Shown here: positions 39,010 through 47,705 of the stretch, piece after piece
Layout of the letters: the number at the start of each line of letters is the position of its first letter
Position numbering within the stretch: position 1 is the first letter of the stretch
Assembly: GCA_937870635.1 (NCBI GenBank)
Contig: CALMZP010000098.1
Location: forward strand, 1 to 62,084
DNA: 62,084 nucleotides
Source of the DNA: an uncultured Acidobacteriota bacterium
GTDB taxonomy: Bacteria > Acidobacteriota > Thermoanaerobaculia > Gp7-AA8
Reading direction: 5' to 3'
The notes under the pieces: generated by a model
Told to the model about the DNA's origin: nothing
The model's database searches: none
What the model saw: the letters and a program-made list of their open reading frames with translations, nothing else
Position numbers and translations under genes: made by a program

Positions 39010-40760
39010 TCACGCACGGCGACGCTGAACCGGCCGATCTCGACGCGCCGGGGATAGTTCGCTTCGATCCAGCGCGCGAGGTCCGGCACTCTGACTTCGT
39101 TCGGGACACCGTCGAACTCTCGAAGGATCCTGTCGCCTGCAACGATCACGCACGCGGGAGGGTTCGCGGTCAACTCCCCCATCGCTTCGGCAAGAAGCGC
39201 GGGGTTCGACAGCATGTTGAGGTCCGGGCAGCGCAGGGGCGGCTTCCGCCGCAGGAAGTAATAGAGGGCGCGCTCGCCGGAGAAGTCGAGGAACCGCGCA
39301 TCGGGTCCGAGTGCGTGGATGAACCCGTTCAGCGCGGCGAGCTCGTCGGCGTTCTTCTGAGTCGTGTACAGACCCTTTCCCGTTCCCAGGGGATAGCGGA
39401 CCAGGCCGTCGTGGCGCTGGCGCGAACGCCATCGCCACACCGATTGCGCTCCGTCGACCGCGTTCACGCTCACCTCGAGCACGAGGAGAAACGGAAGGGC
39501 CGCCGCAACTGCGAGCCATGGACGGCGCCGGCGGATGAGGGGCTCGATCACAAATGCGACCGCGGCGATGCCGATGAGCGGCATCGCGTATCGCGTGTGG
39601 CTCCAGCTCACACGTCCTGCAGCGGTGCGGAACAGCATGATCGCGAAGACGGCGATCACGGCGATCTGCCGTTGTTGCAAGCGAGGCGCGCGGAGCGCGA
39701 TCGCGAGAAGAAATCCGTAGAAGAGAAGCGGGCCGTAATACCGCGCCGTCTCGAGCGACGGCGTCCTCGAGGCGGGCAGCGACCAGATCGCGTCGATCGC
39801 TGACGGAATGATGACGAACGAATCGAGCAGGAACTGGCGGAGATCGGCGCGGACAATGAGGAGCACCACAAAGAGCAGCGTGGTCGCGCCGGCCAGCGCG
39901 GCGGCTTCACGCCACGTAGGGAGCCGCCTGCCGGCGAGCAATCCGAGGGCGGCGATAACAGCGCTCGCGCCGACCGCGTACATGCCGGTATCCAGGCTCC
40001 AGAGGACGCCGAGGGTCGAGGCGCTGAAGGCGGCCGCGAGCCACCCTACTCTCGAAGTCCGCGCGTATCGAAGAAACGCGAGCGTCGCGACCAGGAGCGG
40101 CGCCAGCCGGTAATACGGAAAGCCGATGGCCTGACCTGCGCCGAGCGCGGCCATGGAGAGGAGAACGCCCAGCCAGATGCCGGTCGCCGTGGCACAGACT
40201 TCGGCGGCCACGGGAACGAGAAGCGCGATCGCCGCGGCGTTGAGGATCGTGTACATCCTTCGCGCGCGCCATGGCGACGGGGGATCGCCCATGAAAAGCG
40301 CATCGAGTCCGCCATCCGCGCCGAGGCCGTGCAGGAGAAAGATGTCGCCGAACGGCCGCCCTCCCTCGCGCATGACGAAAGCGGGAGTCAGATGCTCCCC
40401 TTCATGGAACATGTCCATGAGCGCGTATGGCTGGTCGTGCGCAAAGATCATGAACAGGAACACGAGGAACGCGAGAAGCCAGGTGGCGGCGCGCGGGCGA
40501 CCTCGCCCGCGTTCGGTTTCAAGGGCAGAAGAAGCCGCGGGCGAGGTCGCCCGCGCTCCACCGAGCCATCCGCCTATCGCCGACAGTGAAACGATCAGGG
40601 CCACCACGGCGTAGTCCCAGCCCTTCGGGTACTGGTGAATGGTCACGAACCCGACGCCGCCGGTCGGAACCTCGAACAGCGGGAGGATCAGCGGAGCGCA
40701 GATCGCGGCGACGATCGCGCCGGCAACCGATCCGATGGCCACGCGACCCGCTCCAGGCAT
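39006..40760 (-). CDS. Polytopic membrane protein, glycosyltransferase-like
   Basis: 584 residues with about 11-13 membrane segments and a soluble C-terminal domain (after about 440). An extracytoplasmic HDQPYALMDMFHEGEHLTPA stretch recalls the acidic first loop of GT-C transferases, but I cannot assign a family. The loop after the second helix reads GGARATSPAASSALETERGR plus GRPRAAT; this is an inverted pair of REP-like palindromes translated in frame. It starts divergently from the SIS gene. Confidence 0.7.
   Translation of the reverse strand: MPGAGRVAIGSVAGAIVAAICAPLILPLFEVPTGGVGFVTIHQYPKGWDYAVVALIVSLSAIGGWLGGARATSPAASSALETERGRGRPRAATWLLAFLVFLFMIFAHDQPYALMDMFHEGEHLTPAFVMREGGRPFGDIFLLHGLGADGGLDALFMGDPPSPWRARRMYTILNAAAIALLVPVAAEVCATATGIWLGVLLSMAALGAGQAIGFPYYRLAPLLVATLAFLRYARTSRVGWLAAAFSASTLGVLWSLDTGMYAVGASAVIAALGLLAGRRLPTWREAAALAGATTLLFVVLLIVRADLRQFLLDSFVIIPSAIDAIWSLPASRTPSLETARYYGPLLFYGFLLAIALRAPRLQQRQIAVIAVFAIMLFRTAAGRVSWSHTRYAMPLIGIAAVAFVIEPLIRRRRPWLAVAAALPFLLVLEVSVNAVDGAQSVWRWRSRQRHDGLVRYPLGTGKGLYTTQKNADELAALNGFIHALGPDARFLDFSGERALYYFLRRKPPLRCPDLNMLSNPALLAEAMGELTANPPACVIVAGDRILREFDGVPNEVRVPDLARWIEANYPRRVEIGRFSVAVRE
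40491..40560. repeat. REP-like inverted pair F/G inside a coding region
   Basis: Copy F (40491-40511, GCGCGGGCGACCTCGCCCGC then G) and copy G (40535-40560, with CTCCA at its right end) are inverted about a 23-base spacer. They lie inside the membrane-protein gene without breaking its frame. Confidence 0.85.
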
Positions 40761-40767
40761 CGACGGG

Positions 40768-40773
40768 ATTGTA
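40768..40773 (-). promoter_or_regulatory. Candidate -10 for the membrane-protein gene
   Basis: TACAAT on the minus strand, 7 bases before the ATG at 40760. It overlaps the plus-strand candidate box. Confidence 0.4.
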
Positions 40774-40777
40774 AGAT
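40772..40777 (+). promoter_or_regulatory. Candidate -10 for the SIS gene
   Basis: TAAGAT ends 6 bases before the ATG at 40784; it overlaps the divergent box by two bases. Confidence 0.4.
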
Positions 40778-40783
40778 CACCGG

Positions 40784-41380
40784 ATGAGCTTCAGCAGAAC
40801 GTTTCTCGACGAGACCATCCAGGCGGTCCGGCAGCTCGATGTCGACGGCATCGACCGTCTCGCCGCCGGACTCGCATCGGCCCGCGAAGCCGGTGGCCGC
40901 CTCTTCATCCTCGGAGTGGGCGGCTCGGCCGGCCACGCCAGCCACGCCGTGAACGATTTCCGAAAGATCTGCGCGTTCGAAGCGTATGCGCCGACGGACA
41001 ATGTCTCGGAGCTCACCGCGCGCATCAATGACGACGGATGGGAAGGCGTGCTCGTGGAGTGGCTGAAGACTTCCCGGCTCGATTCGAAAGACGCGCTGCT
41101 CATCTTTTCCGTCGGCGGCGGCAACGTGGAGAAGAACGTGTCGGTCAATCTCGTCCGCGCCATCGACGAGGCGAAGCGCCGCGGCGCGCGCGTATTCGGG
41201 ATCGTGGGCAAGGACGGCGGTTACACGAAGAAAGCCGCCGACGAGTGTGTGGTGATCCCGGTCGTCTCAGCGGAGCGCATCACGCCGCACACGGAAGGGT
41301 TGTGTGCGGTGGTCTGGCATCTGCTCGTCTCGCATCCGGCGCTGAAGGTGGCGCAGACAAAGTGGGAGTCGGTCAGATAG
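40784..41380 (+). CDS. gmhA: SIS-domain phosphoheptose isomerase (GmhA-like)
   Basis: 198 residues: ILGVGGSAGHASHAVNDFRK, LLIFSVGGGNVEKNVSVNLV and a late TPHTEGLCAVVWHLLVSHP. GmhA converts sedoheptulose 7-phosphate to D-glycero-D-manno-heptose 7-phosphate. GHTEG/HTEG-type end residues and neighbours encoding the next three steps support this over other SIS proteins. Convergent with the operon that carries those genes. Confidence 0.8.
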   Translation: MSFSRTFLDETIQAVRQLDVDGIDRLAAGLASAREAGGRLFILGVGGSAGHASHAVNDFRKICAFEAYAPTDNVSELTARINDDGWEGVLVEWLKTSRLDSKDALLIFSVGGGNVEKNVSVNLVRAIDEAKRRGARVFGIVGKDGGYTKKAADECVVIPVVSAERITPHTEGLCAVVWHLLVSHPALKVAQTKWESVR

Positions 41381-41400
41381 GCGAAGGGAACGGAAAAGCA

Positions 41401-41485
41401 ACCGCAGAGACGCAGAGGACGCAGAGGGGACGCAGAGAGTTTGAGTCGTCTCTGCGTCCCTCTGCGTCCTCTGCGTCTCTGCGGT
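41401..41485. repeat. Near-perfect 37-bp inverted repeat (CGCAGAG-rich)
   Basis: Left arm 41401-41438 and right arm 41449-41485 differ by one inserted G; internal unit ACGCAGAGG repeats. Ten-base loop. It lies between convergent genes and could terminate from both sides. Confidence 0.93.
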
Positions 41486-41500
41486 GAACGTGGTTGCCCT

Positions 41501-43303
41501 TCAGTTCAACATCGGCCAATGCCAGGTCCGCGGACCCTCGGCATCGATCGTGACGTCTCGCGGCGGCTGTTGGAACCACGACGTTTCGTCGCCGCGGATG
41601 AGGAATACCCCCACGGCACTCGATGAGGACGCCATGACCCTCTGCCCGTGGCGCAATTCGATCGGCCGGCTCGGATCAACGGCAACGCCGTTGACCATCA
41701 GACTGACCCCGCCGGCGCCGCCCGTCATCTGAACCGGGGCGTGGAGTCCGAAAGGCGTGACAAACCACGAAAGACCCGCGAATTGAGGCGAGGCGACCAG
41801 GCGATACCGCCCTGTGGCCGGCACCACCCACTCCACACGCCCTCCCGCGTCGAGCCGTGCGCTCATACCCGGCAACCATAGATTGCGCAACAGCGGCAGG
41901 TAATGCTTCGTGACATACGCCCCCAGGCGGGGATCGGAAGCGAGCCACACGACGGCGTTGCGATCGGTGATGACCGCCGCCGGCGGATCGGACATCCACG
42001 CGGCGAGCGTATACGGCGCGGCGTGACCGCTCGCGACGAGCTGGCGCGCGAGCACCGGCAGAAACCAGAAATGCCAGGCAGGCTCGCGGCGCAGAGCCCA
42101 GCCGACGCCGTCGAACACTTTCGATCCGGGCGCGGTCCGCGCGTCGGCTTCGCGCATGACCTGATCCTGATACCGCAGCTCGCGCTCTTTTCCTCGAAGG
42201 ACGACGATCGGAACGTGGAGCAGCGCCGCCGCGACCACAAACGCGACGAGCGAACGCGATGGACGCAGGACCGAGGCAACGAAGGGCAGCATGAGGAGCA
42301 CAACGATCTGCAGGTGATAGTGGTAGACGAACTTCATCCCGGCCACGAACGCGATGTTCGCGATCTGCAGCAGCGCGAGAAAGAACAGCGCATCAGGCGT
42401 CCTCCACCTGCGCAGCGCAAACACGAGCCCGACCAGTCCGGACAGGATGATTGCGGCGCCTGAGAGGTCGAGCCCCGCCACATCGAACAGCCCCGCACCA
42501 CCGTAAATGCGAACGCCGAAGGGCACCAGGATGCGGTGCAGGAACGCGAGCGGTACGCGCTCAGCGTGTTTCTCGCCGATGTAATTCTCGACCCACACAT
42601 GCTGATAGAGCGGGCGCAGCGAATCGGTTGCCACGAAGTAGAGAAGCGCCGCGGCGAGGATGGTCACGACGCCGGCAGCGAGCAGTAACGCTTCCTTCCT
42701 GAATCGCCACCGCTTCTCAGGGATGTCCACCGCAACACTGAGCAGCGCCGTCACCGCGAGGAGTGGACCGAGGCGAAGGTTGGCGAGACCGGCGAGACAG
42801 AAGAGGGCGCCGGCGGCGAAGCTCGCGAAACGCGGGCGAGGTCGCCCGCGCTCCAGCAGCAGCGCGAGTCCGCCCAGGTAGAGGACATTGGCGAGGACGT
42901 CGACGCGATACTCCATCACCGAGATCATCAACAGCGAGCTCGACACCGCCAGCACGATCGCCACCCACCGCCCGAAACGATCGATGCCGGCCCGATCCAT
43001 CAATCGCAGGGCGAGCCAGAACGCCACGATCCACAGCGGCAGTTGCGCCCACCGCATGAGGATGATCGCGCTGGCGCCGGGGCTCGATGTGAGCGCCGTG
43101 ACCGGCGCGAAAACGAACCACTGCAGCGGCGTATGGTGTTCCCAGAAATCGCGAAACGGAACGAGACCCTCGCGGACCCAGTTCGTCGCGCGGAAGTACT
43201 CGACTTCATCCCAGTTCAGAGGATGGAGGAAGGTCATCGCGAACAGCCGCGCGGCGCCCGCGATGACCGTCAGCACGATGAGGATGCGGACTTTCCCGTT
43301 CAC
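41501..43303 (-). CDS. GT-C type membrane glycosyltransferase (GT39/ArnT-like)
   Basis: 600 residues from GTG 43303, which overlaps the epimerase stop. First extracytoplasmic loop LHPLNWDEVEYFRATNWVRE carries the acidic DE motif expected of polyprenyl-phosphate-sugar transferases; FRDFWEHHTPLQWF is also typical. About 10-11 helices, then a soluble beta-rich end. The loop LLERGRPRPRFASFAAG is the translation of a REP-like palindrome. Longer frames upstream are shadows of the epimerase and NTase genes. Confidence 0.8.
   Translation of the reverse strand: MNGKVRILIVLTVIAGAARLFAMTFLHPLNWDEVEYFRATNWVREGLVPFRDFWEHHTPLQWFVFAPVTALTSSPGASAIILMRWAQLPLWIVAFWLALRLMDRAGIDRFGRWVAIVLAVSSSLLMISVMEYRVDVLANVLYLGGLALLLERGRPRPRFASFAAGALFCLAGLANLRLGPLLAVTALLSVAVDIPEKRWRFRKEALLLAAGVVTILAAALLYFVATDSLRPLYQHVWVENYIGEKHAERVPLAFLHRILVPFGVRIYGGAGLFDVAGLDLSGAAIILSGLVGLVFALRRWRTPDALFFLALLQIANIAFVAGMKFVYHYHLQIVVLLMLPFVASVLRPSRSLVAFVVAAALLHVPIVVLRGKERELRYQDQVMREADARTAPGSKVFDGVGWALRREPAWHFWFLPVLARQLVASGHAAPYTLAAWMSDPPAAVITDRNAVVWLASDPRLGAYVTKHYLPLLRNLWLPGMSARLDAGGRVEWVVPATGRYRLVASPQFAGLSWFVTPFGLHAPVQMTGGAGGVSLMVNGVAVDPSRPIELRHGQRVMASSSSAVGVFLIRGDETSWFQQPPRDVTIDAEGPRTWHWPMLN
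42831..42855. repeat. REP-like palindrome H inside a coding region
   Basis: CGCGGGCGAGGTCGCCCGCG plus CTCCA: same core as copies A and G. In frame inside the GT-C gene, in a predicted loop. Confidence 0.88.
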
Positions 43304-44268
43304 GAGATGACGCCGCTGCGGAACTGCGCTACGACTTCGGCAATGGTTCGCCTGACGGCATCGGCGCTGCTGAGCCGCGGCTTCCAGCCGAGGGCGGTCA
43401 TGCGGGTGGTGTCGAGCTGTACCTGCGGCACGTCGCCGCGCCACCCGCGCGAGCCGCCGGTGTAATGGACGTCGACCTTCCTTCGATCCAGGCCGAGCTC
43501 CGCGATCACAGCCTCGGCGATCTCGGTCACCGAAGTCTGGTCGGGCACGGCCAGGTTGTAGCAGTTCACCGCATCGCGCGCGTTGGTGAATCCGAACTCC
43601 ATCCCCTCGATGCAGTCTTCGACGTAGACGTAAGGTTTGGCCTGCGTGCCGTCGCCAAGGATCTTCAACTGCGACGGATCTTCGAGAAGCCGCTTCACGA
43701 AATCGTAGATGACTCCGTGGGTCGGATACGGCCCGATGATGTTGCCGAAGCGGAAGATCCACGCGCGCATGTCGTAGTTGTGGACGAACGCGCTGATGAG
43801 CGTCTCGCACGCCACCTTGCTCGCGGCATACAGCGAGATGGGCAGGATCGGCCCGTAGTTCTCCGGCGTCGGCATCACCGTCGGCTCGCCGTACACCGCG
43901 CCGCTGCTCGAGAAGATGAGTTGCTTCGCGCCGCTCCGGCGCATCGCTTCGAGCACGTTGTAGGTGACCAGCGTCCCGCCCTTGAGGTCGAAGTCGGTGT
44001 AGGCCGTTCCGTAGCTGATGTCGCTGTTCGCCGCCACGTGCCACACCAGGTCCGGCTTTGCTTCCGCGAACACCTCGGCCAGCGGTTCGACTTTCAGCAG
44101 GTCGAACTCGAAGAAATGGAAGCGCGGATGCGCGAGCGACCGCTCCAGATAGGAGCGGCGGCCGAGGAAAAAGTTGTCGACGCCGAAGACTTCGTCGCCG
44201 CGAGCGAGCAGGCGCGGGATTAGATTCGTGGCGATGAACCCCGCGGCCCCGGTCAGGACGACGCGCAC
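43300..44268 (-). CDS. NAD-dependent nucleotide-sugar epimerase/dehydratase (extended SDR)
   Basis: 322 residues from GTG 44268. TGAAGFIATN binds NAD (the third motif glycine is Ala); active site Ser122 in FSSSGAVYG, Tyr147 and Lys151 in YAASK. GERGWRGD-like SRGWRGDVPQVQLDTTRMTA near the end is shared with the second epimerase gene at 53068. Probably acts on the GDP- or UDP-sugar made in this locus; the reaction is unassigned. Confidence 0.83.
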   Translation of the reverse strand: MRVVLTGAAGFIATNLIPRLLARGDEVFGVDNFFLGRRSYLERSLAHPRFHFFEFDLLKVEPLAEVFAEAKPDLVWHVAANSDISYGTAYTDFDLKGGTLVTYNVLEAMRRSGAKQLIFSSSGAVYGEPTVMPTPENYGPILPISLYAASKVACETLISAFVHNYDMRAWIFRFGNIIGPYPTHGVIYDFVKRLLEDPSQLKILGDGTQAKPYVYVEDCIEGMEFGFTNARDAVNCYNLAVPDQTSVTEIAEAVIAELGLDRRKVDVHYTGGSRGWRGDVPQVQLDTTRMTALGWKPRLSSADAVRRTIAEVVAQFRSGVIS

Positions 44269-44933
44269 TAAACGGCTCCCTCGAGGGCGGCGCGCGTTCG
44301 CGCGAGCTCTTCCGGCGTTCCGATGTCGAAGAAGGTGTGATCGACGATCTCGGCCTCGAGCCGGCCGTTCTGCGCAAGCCCTCCGTACACGATCTGCTCG
44401 AACGAACAGACGCCGTACGGCGGGAGCAGGTCGATGGCCTCGCTGTGCACGACGGAAAAGCCCGCGTCGACATACGGGAGGTCGGTCGCCGATTTGTCGA
44501 ACCTGGTCACCAGCCCGTTCGCAACCGCCGTATTGCCAGTCGTCATCCGCGGGTAGACGGCCAGCGCGTGGTCGGTGTGCTGGTTCACGAAACGATCGTA
44601 GTCGAAACGGCGGAGAACGTCGCCATAGGTGAGGACGAAGCGGTCACCGAGAAGATGCCGCGCCTCGCGGATCGCGCCGCCGGTGCCGAGCAGCTCCTTC
44701 TCCCGGCTGTATTCGATCCGCAGCTCTCCCCGACCGCTCCGGAAATGCGACTCGATGACATCCGAGTGATGGCCGACGAGCAGAACGAACTGCGTGAAGC
44801 CACGCTCGGTGAACGAGTCGATGATGTATTCGAGGAAGGGACGGCCGCCAACCATCACCATCGCCTTCGGCAGTCCGCGCGCGAGCGCGCCGAGCCTGGT
44901 ACCGAGCCCACCGGCGAGGATCACGACTTTCAT
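44268..44933 (-). CDS. Sugar-1-phosphate nucleotidyltransferase (HddC-like)
   Basis: 221 residues from MKVVILAGGLGTRLGALARG. The pyrophosphorylase motif GGLGTRL, with LPKAMVMVGGRPFLEYIID and LLGTGGAIREARHLLG, matches HddC/RfbF-type enzymes. In context it should make GDP-D-glycero-alpha-D-manno-heptose from the 1-phosphate. Overlaps the next gene by one base and the previous by four. Confidence 0.75.
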   Translation of the reverse strand: MKVVILAGGLGTRLGALARGLPKAMVMVGGRPFLEYIIDSFTERGFTQFVLLVGHHSDVIESHFRSGRGELRIEYSREKELLGTGGAIREARHLLGDRFVLTYGDVLRRFDYDRFVNQHTDHALAVYPRMTTGNTAVANGLVTRFDKSATDLPYVDAGFSVVHSEAIDLLPPYGVCSFEQIVYGGLAQNGRLEAEIVDHTFFDIGTPEELARTRAALEGAV

Positions 44934-45589
44934 CGAGCCCGGCGCGCCCACCAGATCCTCTTCAGCGTCCACAAGGTGCTCGAGAACCGGTGCAGCGTCG
45001 TCACTCCGATACGTTCGCGGTAATCGATGGGGACCTCCGCGATCCGGAATCCCCGGCGATACGGGATAAGAAGCATGTCTACCGGAAGCGCCGGTCCGTG
45101 CTCACTCCACTCCACCTGATCGATCATCGACTTGCGGTAGGCGCGCATGCCGCTGTGGAGGTCCGTCGTCCGGATGCCGTGCAGGATCCGCGCTGCGAGG
45201 GCGAATGCGCGATTGGCCAGAAAGTTTGCGAAGGGCATCGCCTTCGGCCGGCGATGCACGCGTGTCGTGTTCACGAGATCGTTGCCCTCGCGAATGAGGT
45301 CGACGAGTTGCGGAATCGCTTCGACCGGATACGTATCATCGCAATCGAGCGTCACCACGACATCGCCAGACGCTTCGCGGACAGCGCGGTTCATGGCCGG
45401 TCCATATCCCTGCGGCGGAAACTGCCGGATCACCCGACAGCCGAGCGAGGCGGCGATGTCCGGAGTCCGATCGCGGCTCGAGTCGACGAGCAGGATCTCG
45501 GCCTCGGGCACGACGCGGCGGATGTCGCCGATGACCTTCGCCACCGCCCCTTCCTCGTTCATCGTAATCATCGAGACCGTGACCTTCAC
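44930..45589 (-). CDS. Family 2 glycosyltransferase (polyprenyl-phosphate transferase type)
   Basis: 219 residues: TVSMITMNEEGAVAKVIGDI, LLVDSSRDRTPDIAASLG and DxD-like VTLDCDDTYPVEAIPQLVD. Resembles DPM1/GtrB enzymes that load a sugar on undecaprenyl phosphate, here without the membrane tail. Its product would feed the GT-C transferases of the locus. ATGA overlap on both sides. Confidence 0.8.
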   Translation of the reverse strand: MKVTVSMITMNEEGAVAKVIGDIRRVVPEAEILLVDSSRDRTPDIAASLGCRVIRQFPPQGYGPAMNRAVREASGDVVVTLDCDDTYPVEAIPQLVDLIREGNDLVNTTRVHRRPKAMPFANFLANRAFALAARILHGIRTTDLHSGMRAYRKSMIDQVEWSEHGPALPVDMLLIPYRRGFRIAEVPIDYRERIGVTTLHRFSSTLWTLKRIWWARRAR

Positions 45590-46302
45590 CGCCGGCGCGC
45601 CTCGAAGATCATCTGGAATGCGAGGGCGCCCGGCCAGAGCGCGGTCACGGCGCGCTCGACGGGATACAGCGTCTTCAGATAGACGCGATACGGCCGCGAT
45701 TCCAGGATCGCCCCGGGATCACCACTCTCCTCGGCCCGCATCAACTTTTTCACCAGGGGGACGAACGGTCTCACGATGCCTGGATTGTACGTGTGCCGCT
45801 CGATCACGAGCCCCGCGTCCTCGATCAGCCGCCGCGCCGTCCGCCTGGTGAAGAAACGCAGATGCGTTCTGTCGAGCACGCCGGTGTCGCCGTACTCGAA
45901 GCGTCCCGCCATCAGAGAGAGGCGCATCGACCAGAGGCCGACGTTGGGAAGGGACACGATGACGCTGCCATCCGGCTCGAGAAAAGGATGGTACTTCCGG
46001 AGGATCTCTAACGGCCACGGCAGATGCTCGAGCACGTCGGCGAAGATGATGCAGTCGAATCTCCGGTCGCCGAGGGCGGAGAGGTCCTGGAGGTCTGCCT
46101 CGATCACCTCATCGAGACGGCTCTTCGCAACTTCGACGGCCTCGCGACTCGACTCGATCCCCGTGACCCGATTGCCGAGCGCGCGAAGGCGTTGGGAGGT
46201 CGTGGCATATCCGCATCCCACGTCGAGGATCGACGCGCCGCTTCGTGCGCCCCACAGGCGCAGCAGCCCCCAGTTGATGTCCTCGAAGTAGGCGTAGTTC
46301 AT
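45586..46302 (-). CDS. Class I SAM-dependent methyltransferase
   Basis: 238 residues from MNYAYFEDINWGLLRLWG. SAM motif ILDVGCGYATTSQRL, then FDCIIFADVLEHLPWPLEIL. UbiE/WsaE-like; target probably a glycan or sugar. The 66-base in-frame extension upstream only translates the heptamer repeat and is not believed. Confidence 0.82.
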   Translation of the reverse strand: MNYAYFEDINWGLLRLWGARSGASILDVGCGYATTSQRLRALGNRVTGIESSREAVEVAKSRLDEVIEADLQDLSALGDRRFDCIIFADVLEHLPWPLEILRKYHPFLEPDGSVIVSLPNVGLWSMRLSLMAGRFEYGDTGVLDRTHLRFFTRRTARRLIEDAGLVIERHTYNPGIVRPFVPLVKKLMRAEESGDPGAILESRPYRVYLKTLYPVERAVTALWPGALAFQMIFEARRR

Positions 46303-46316
46303 TGGCGACCGATCTC

Positions 46317-46392
46317 GGATTTTGGATTTTGGATTTTGGATTTTGGATTTTGAATTTCCAAAATCCAAAATTCAAAATCCAAAATCCAAAAT
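46317..46392. repeat. Heptamer inverted repeat (GGATTTT)5 ... (CCAAAAT)5
   Basis: Five perfect GGATTTT units at 46317-46351, a 6-base loop, and five CCAAAAT-type units (one TCAAAAT) at 46358-46392. It lies inside the polysaccharide operon, between the flavoprotein and methyltransferase genes. Confidence 0.95.
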
Positions 46393-46397
46393 CACAC

Positions 46398-47705
46398 TCA
46401 CTGGTACAGCCGTGGGGCCAGCGCGAGCGCCCGCTCCACGCAGACATCCGAGTTGATGTAATCGAACTGGGCGAAACGGCCGAGCAGATGCATCCCGGTC
46501 CGCTCCACCGCGTCGCGCATGAGAGTCACGTTCTTCCGGTAGTCGAGGTCGTACACCGGATATCCGTATTTGAAACGGACGGCGCGCCGATAGACGATCG
46601 ACGACGGCTCGACGAATCCGATCTTCTCCAGATCGTCCACGACGCGCCGCACGATCTCCTCGTCGGAAAGCTCCCAGATTCCGTCGCCTTCGTTCGCGGT
46701 GATCTCGGCCATGATGCTCGAGTAGCCCGGCGGAACGCAGTGCTCGCTGAACGCCTTCGGGAACGACAGCCTGTGGAAGAGGATCTCCGAATCCGGGACG
46801 TACACGGCGGTGTACGGATATCCCGGATCAACATTGCATCCGATCACGACGTTGATGAGCGAGTTGTAACGGAGCCGCCCCGCCGCGGTCCGAGCTTCCT
46901 GCGGGGCTTCTTCCCATATCGCGAGAAGGTCATGGATCGGCAGCGTCGAGACCAGCTCGTCGTAAAGCCGCTCCTCCGCTCCCTTCGACATCACGTGCCA
47001 GTGCTCGTCGGCGAACCGGACCGACGCCACTTCCCACCCTGTCTCGATGCGTCCCTTCGCGCGTTCTGCAAATGCGCGGACCATCGCTTCGAAACCACCC
47101 TCGATCGGATAGTAGAAATTCAACTGATGCAGATATCCCTCGGTTGGGATCCCGATGGATGACTTCAGGACGTCCTCGAGCGGTGGTTTGGGGATGCGCG
47201 AAACGAACTCGAGACCGATCTTCTCCGGGTCGTGATTCCAGATCTTCCTGTTGTACGGGATGAAGTACTTCTCGGATATGCCGGCACCGAACGTCTTGTA
47301 CGACCACTCCGCGAGGTTCGCCGGCGTGTCGTTCGCGCGCGGATTCTTGAGATAGCCGAGGATGCACTCGAAGTTGTCTTCGGGCGCCAGGGCGGCGAGG
47401 TCGTTCTCGAATGGGTATTTGACCAGCCGTCCCTTGAAGAAGATCTTGTTCTCGCGGCGGCGCTGGTGGACGTTGTCGCCGAGGACGCTCACCATGAGGT
47501 TCAGCACATCCTTGTTCTTGCTGAACATGATGTGCGGCCCGGCTGCGTCGAACGTGAATCCGTTCTCGCTGATGGTTCCACACAGGCCGCCGATGCGACT
47601 CCGTTTCTCGAGTACGTCGACGTCATCGCCCAGCTGCGACGCGAGCGCGACTCCCGAGATCCCGCCGCCGAGAATCCCCACCCGGCGATGAGCGGGAGGA
47701 GGCAT
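46398..47705 (-). CDS. FAD-dependent oxidoreductase, UDP-galactopyranose-mutase/amine-oxidase-like
   Basis: 435 residues. FAD motif VGILGGGISGVALASQL and GGLCGTISENGFTFDAAGPH; PYNRKIWNHDPEKIGLEFVS and FYYPIEGGFEAMVRAFAE recall UDP-galactopyranose mutase-like and NAD(P)-binding desaturase-type proteins of LPS loci. Whether it acts on a nucleotide sugar or a lipid is open. TGATG junction with the kinase gene; GTG 47708 is an alternative start. Confidence 0.75.
   Translation of the reverse strand: MPPPAHRRVGILGGGISGVALASQLGDDVDVLEKRSRIGGLCGTISENGFTFDAAGPHIMFSKNKDVLNLMVSVLGDNVHQRRRENKIFFKGRLVKYPFENDLAALAPEDNFECILGYLKNPRANDTPANLAEWSYKTFGAGISEKYFIPYNRKIWNHDPEKIGLEFVSRIPKPPLEDVLKSSIGIPTEGYLHQLNFYYPIEGGFEAMVRAFAERAKGRIETGWEVASVRFADEHWHVMSKGAEERLYDELVSTLPIHDLLAIWEEAPQEARTAAGRLRYNSLINVVIGCNVDPGYPYTAVYVPDSEILFHRLSFPKAFSEHCVPPGYSSIMAEITANEGDGIWELSDEEIVRRVVDDLEKIGFVEPSSIVYRRAVRFKYGYPVYDLDYRKNVTLMRDAVERTGMHLLGRFAQFDYINSDVCVERALALAPRLYQ

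Noticed and set aside
41501-44473. A single 990-residue minus-strand protein
   Set aside because: Only the last 600 codons match a GT-C enzyme; the upstream part is a shadow of the epimerase and nucleotidyltransferase genes, and a GTG overlapping the epimerase stop is the natural start.
46303-46368. N-terminal extension of the methyltransferase (SKSKIQNPKSKIR-like peptide)
   Set aside because: It is only the translation of the GGATTTT heptamer hairpin; MNYAYFED at 46302 is the normal start.
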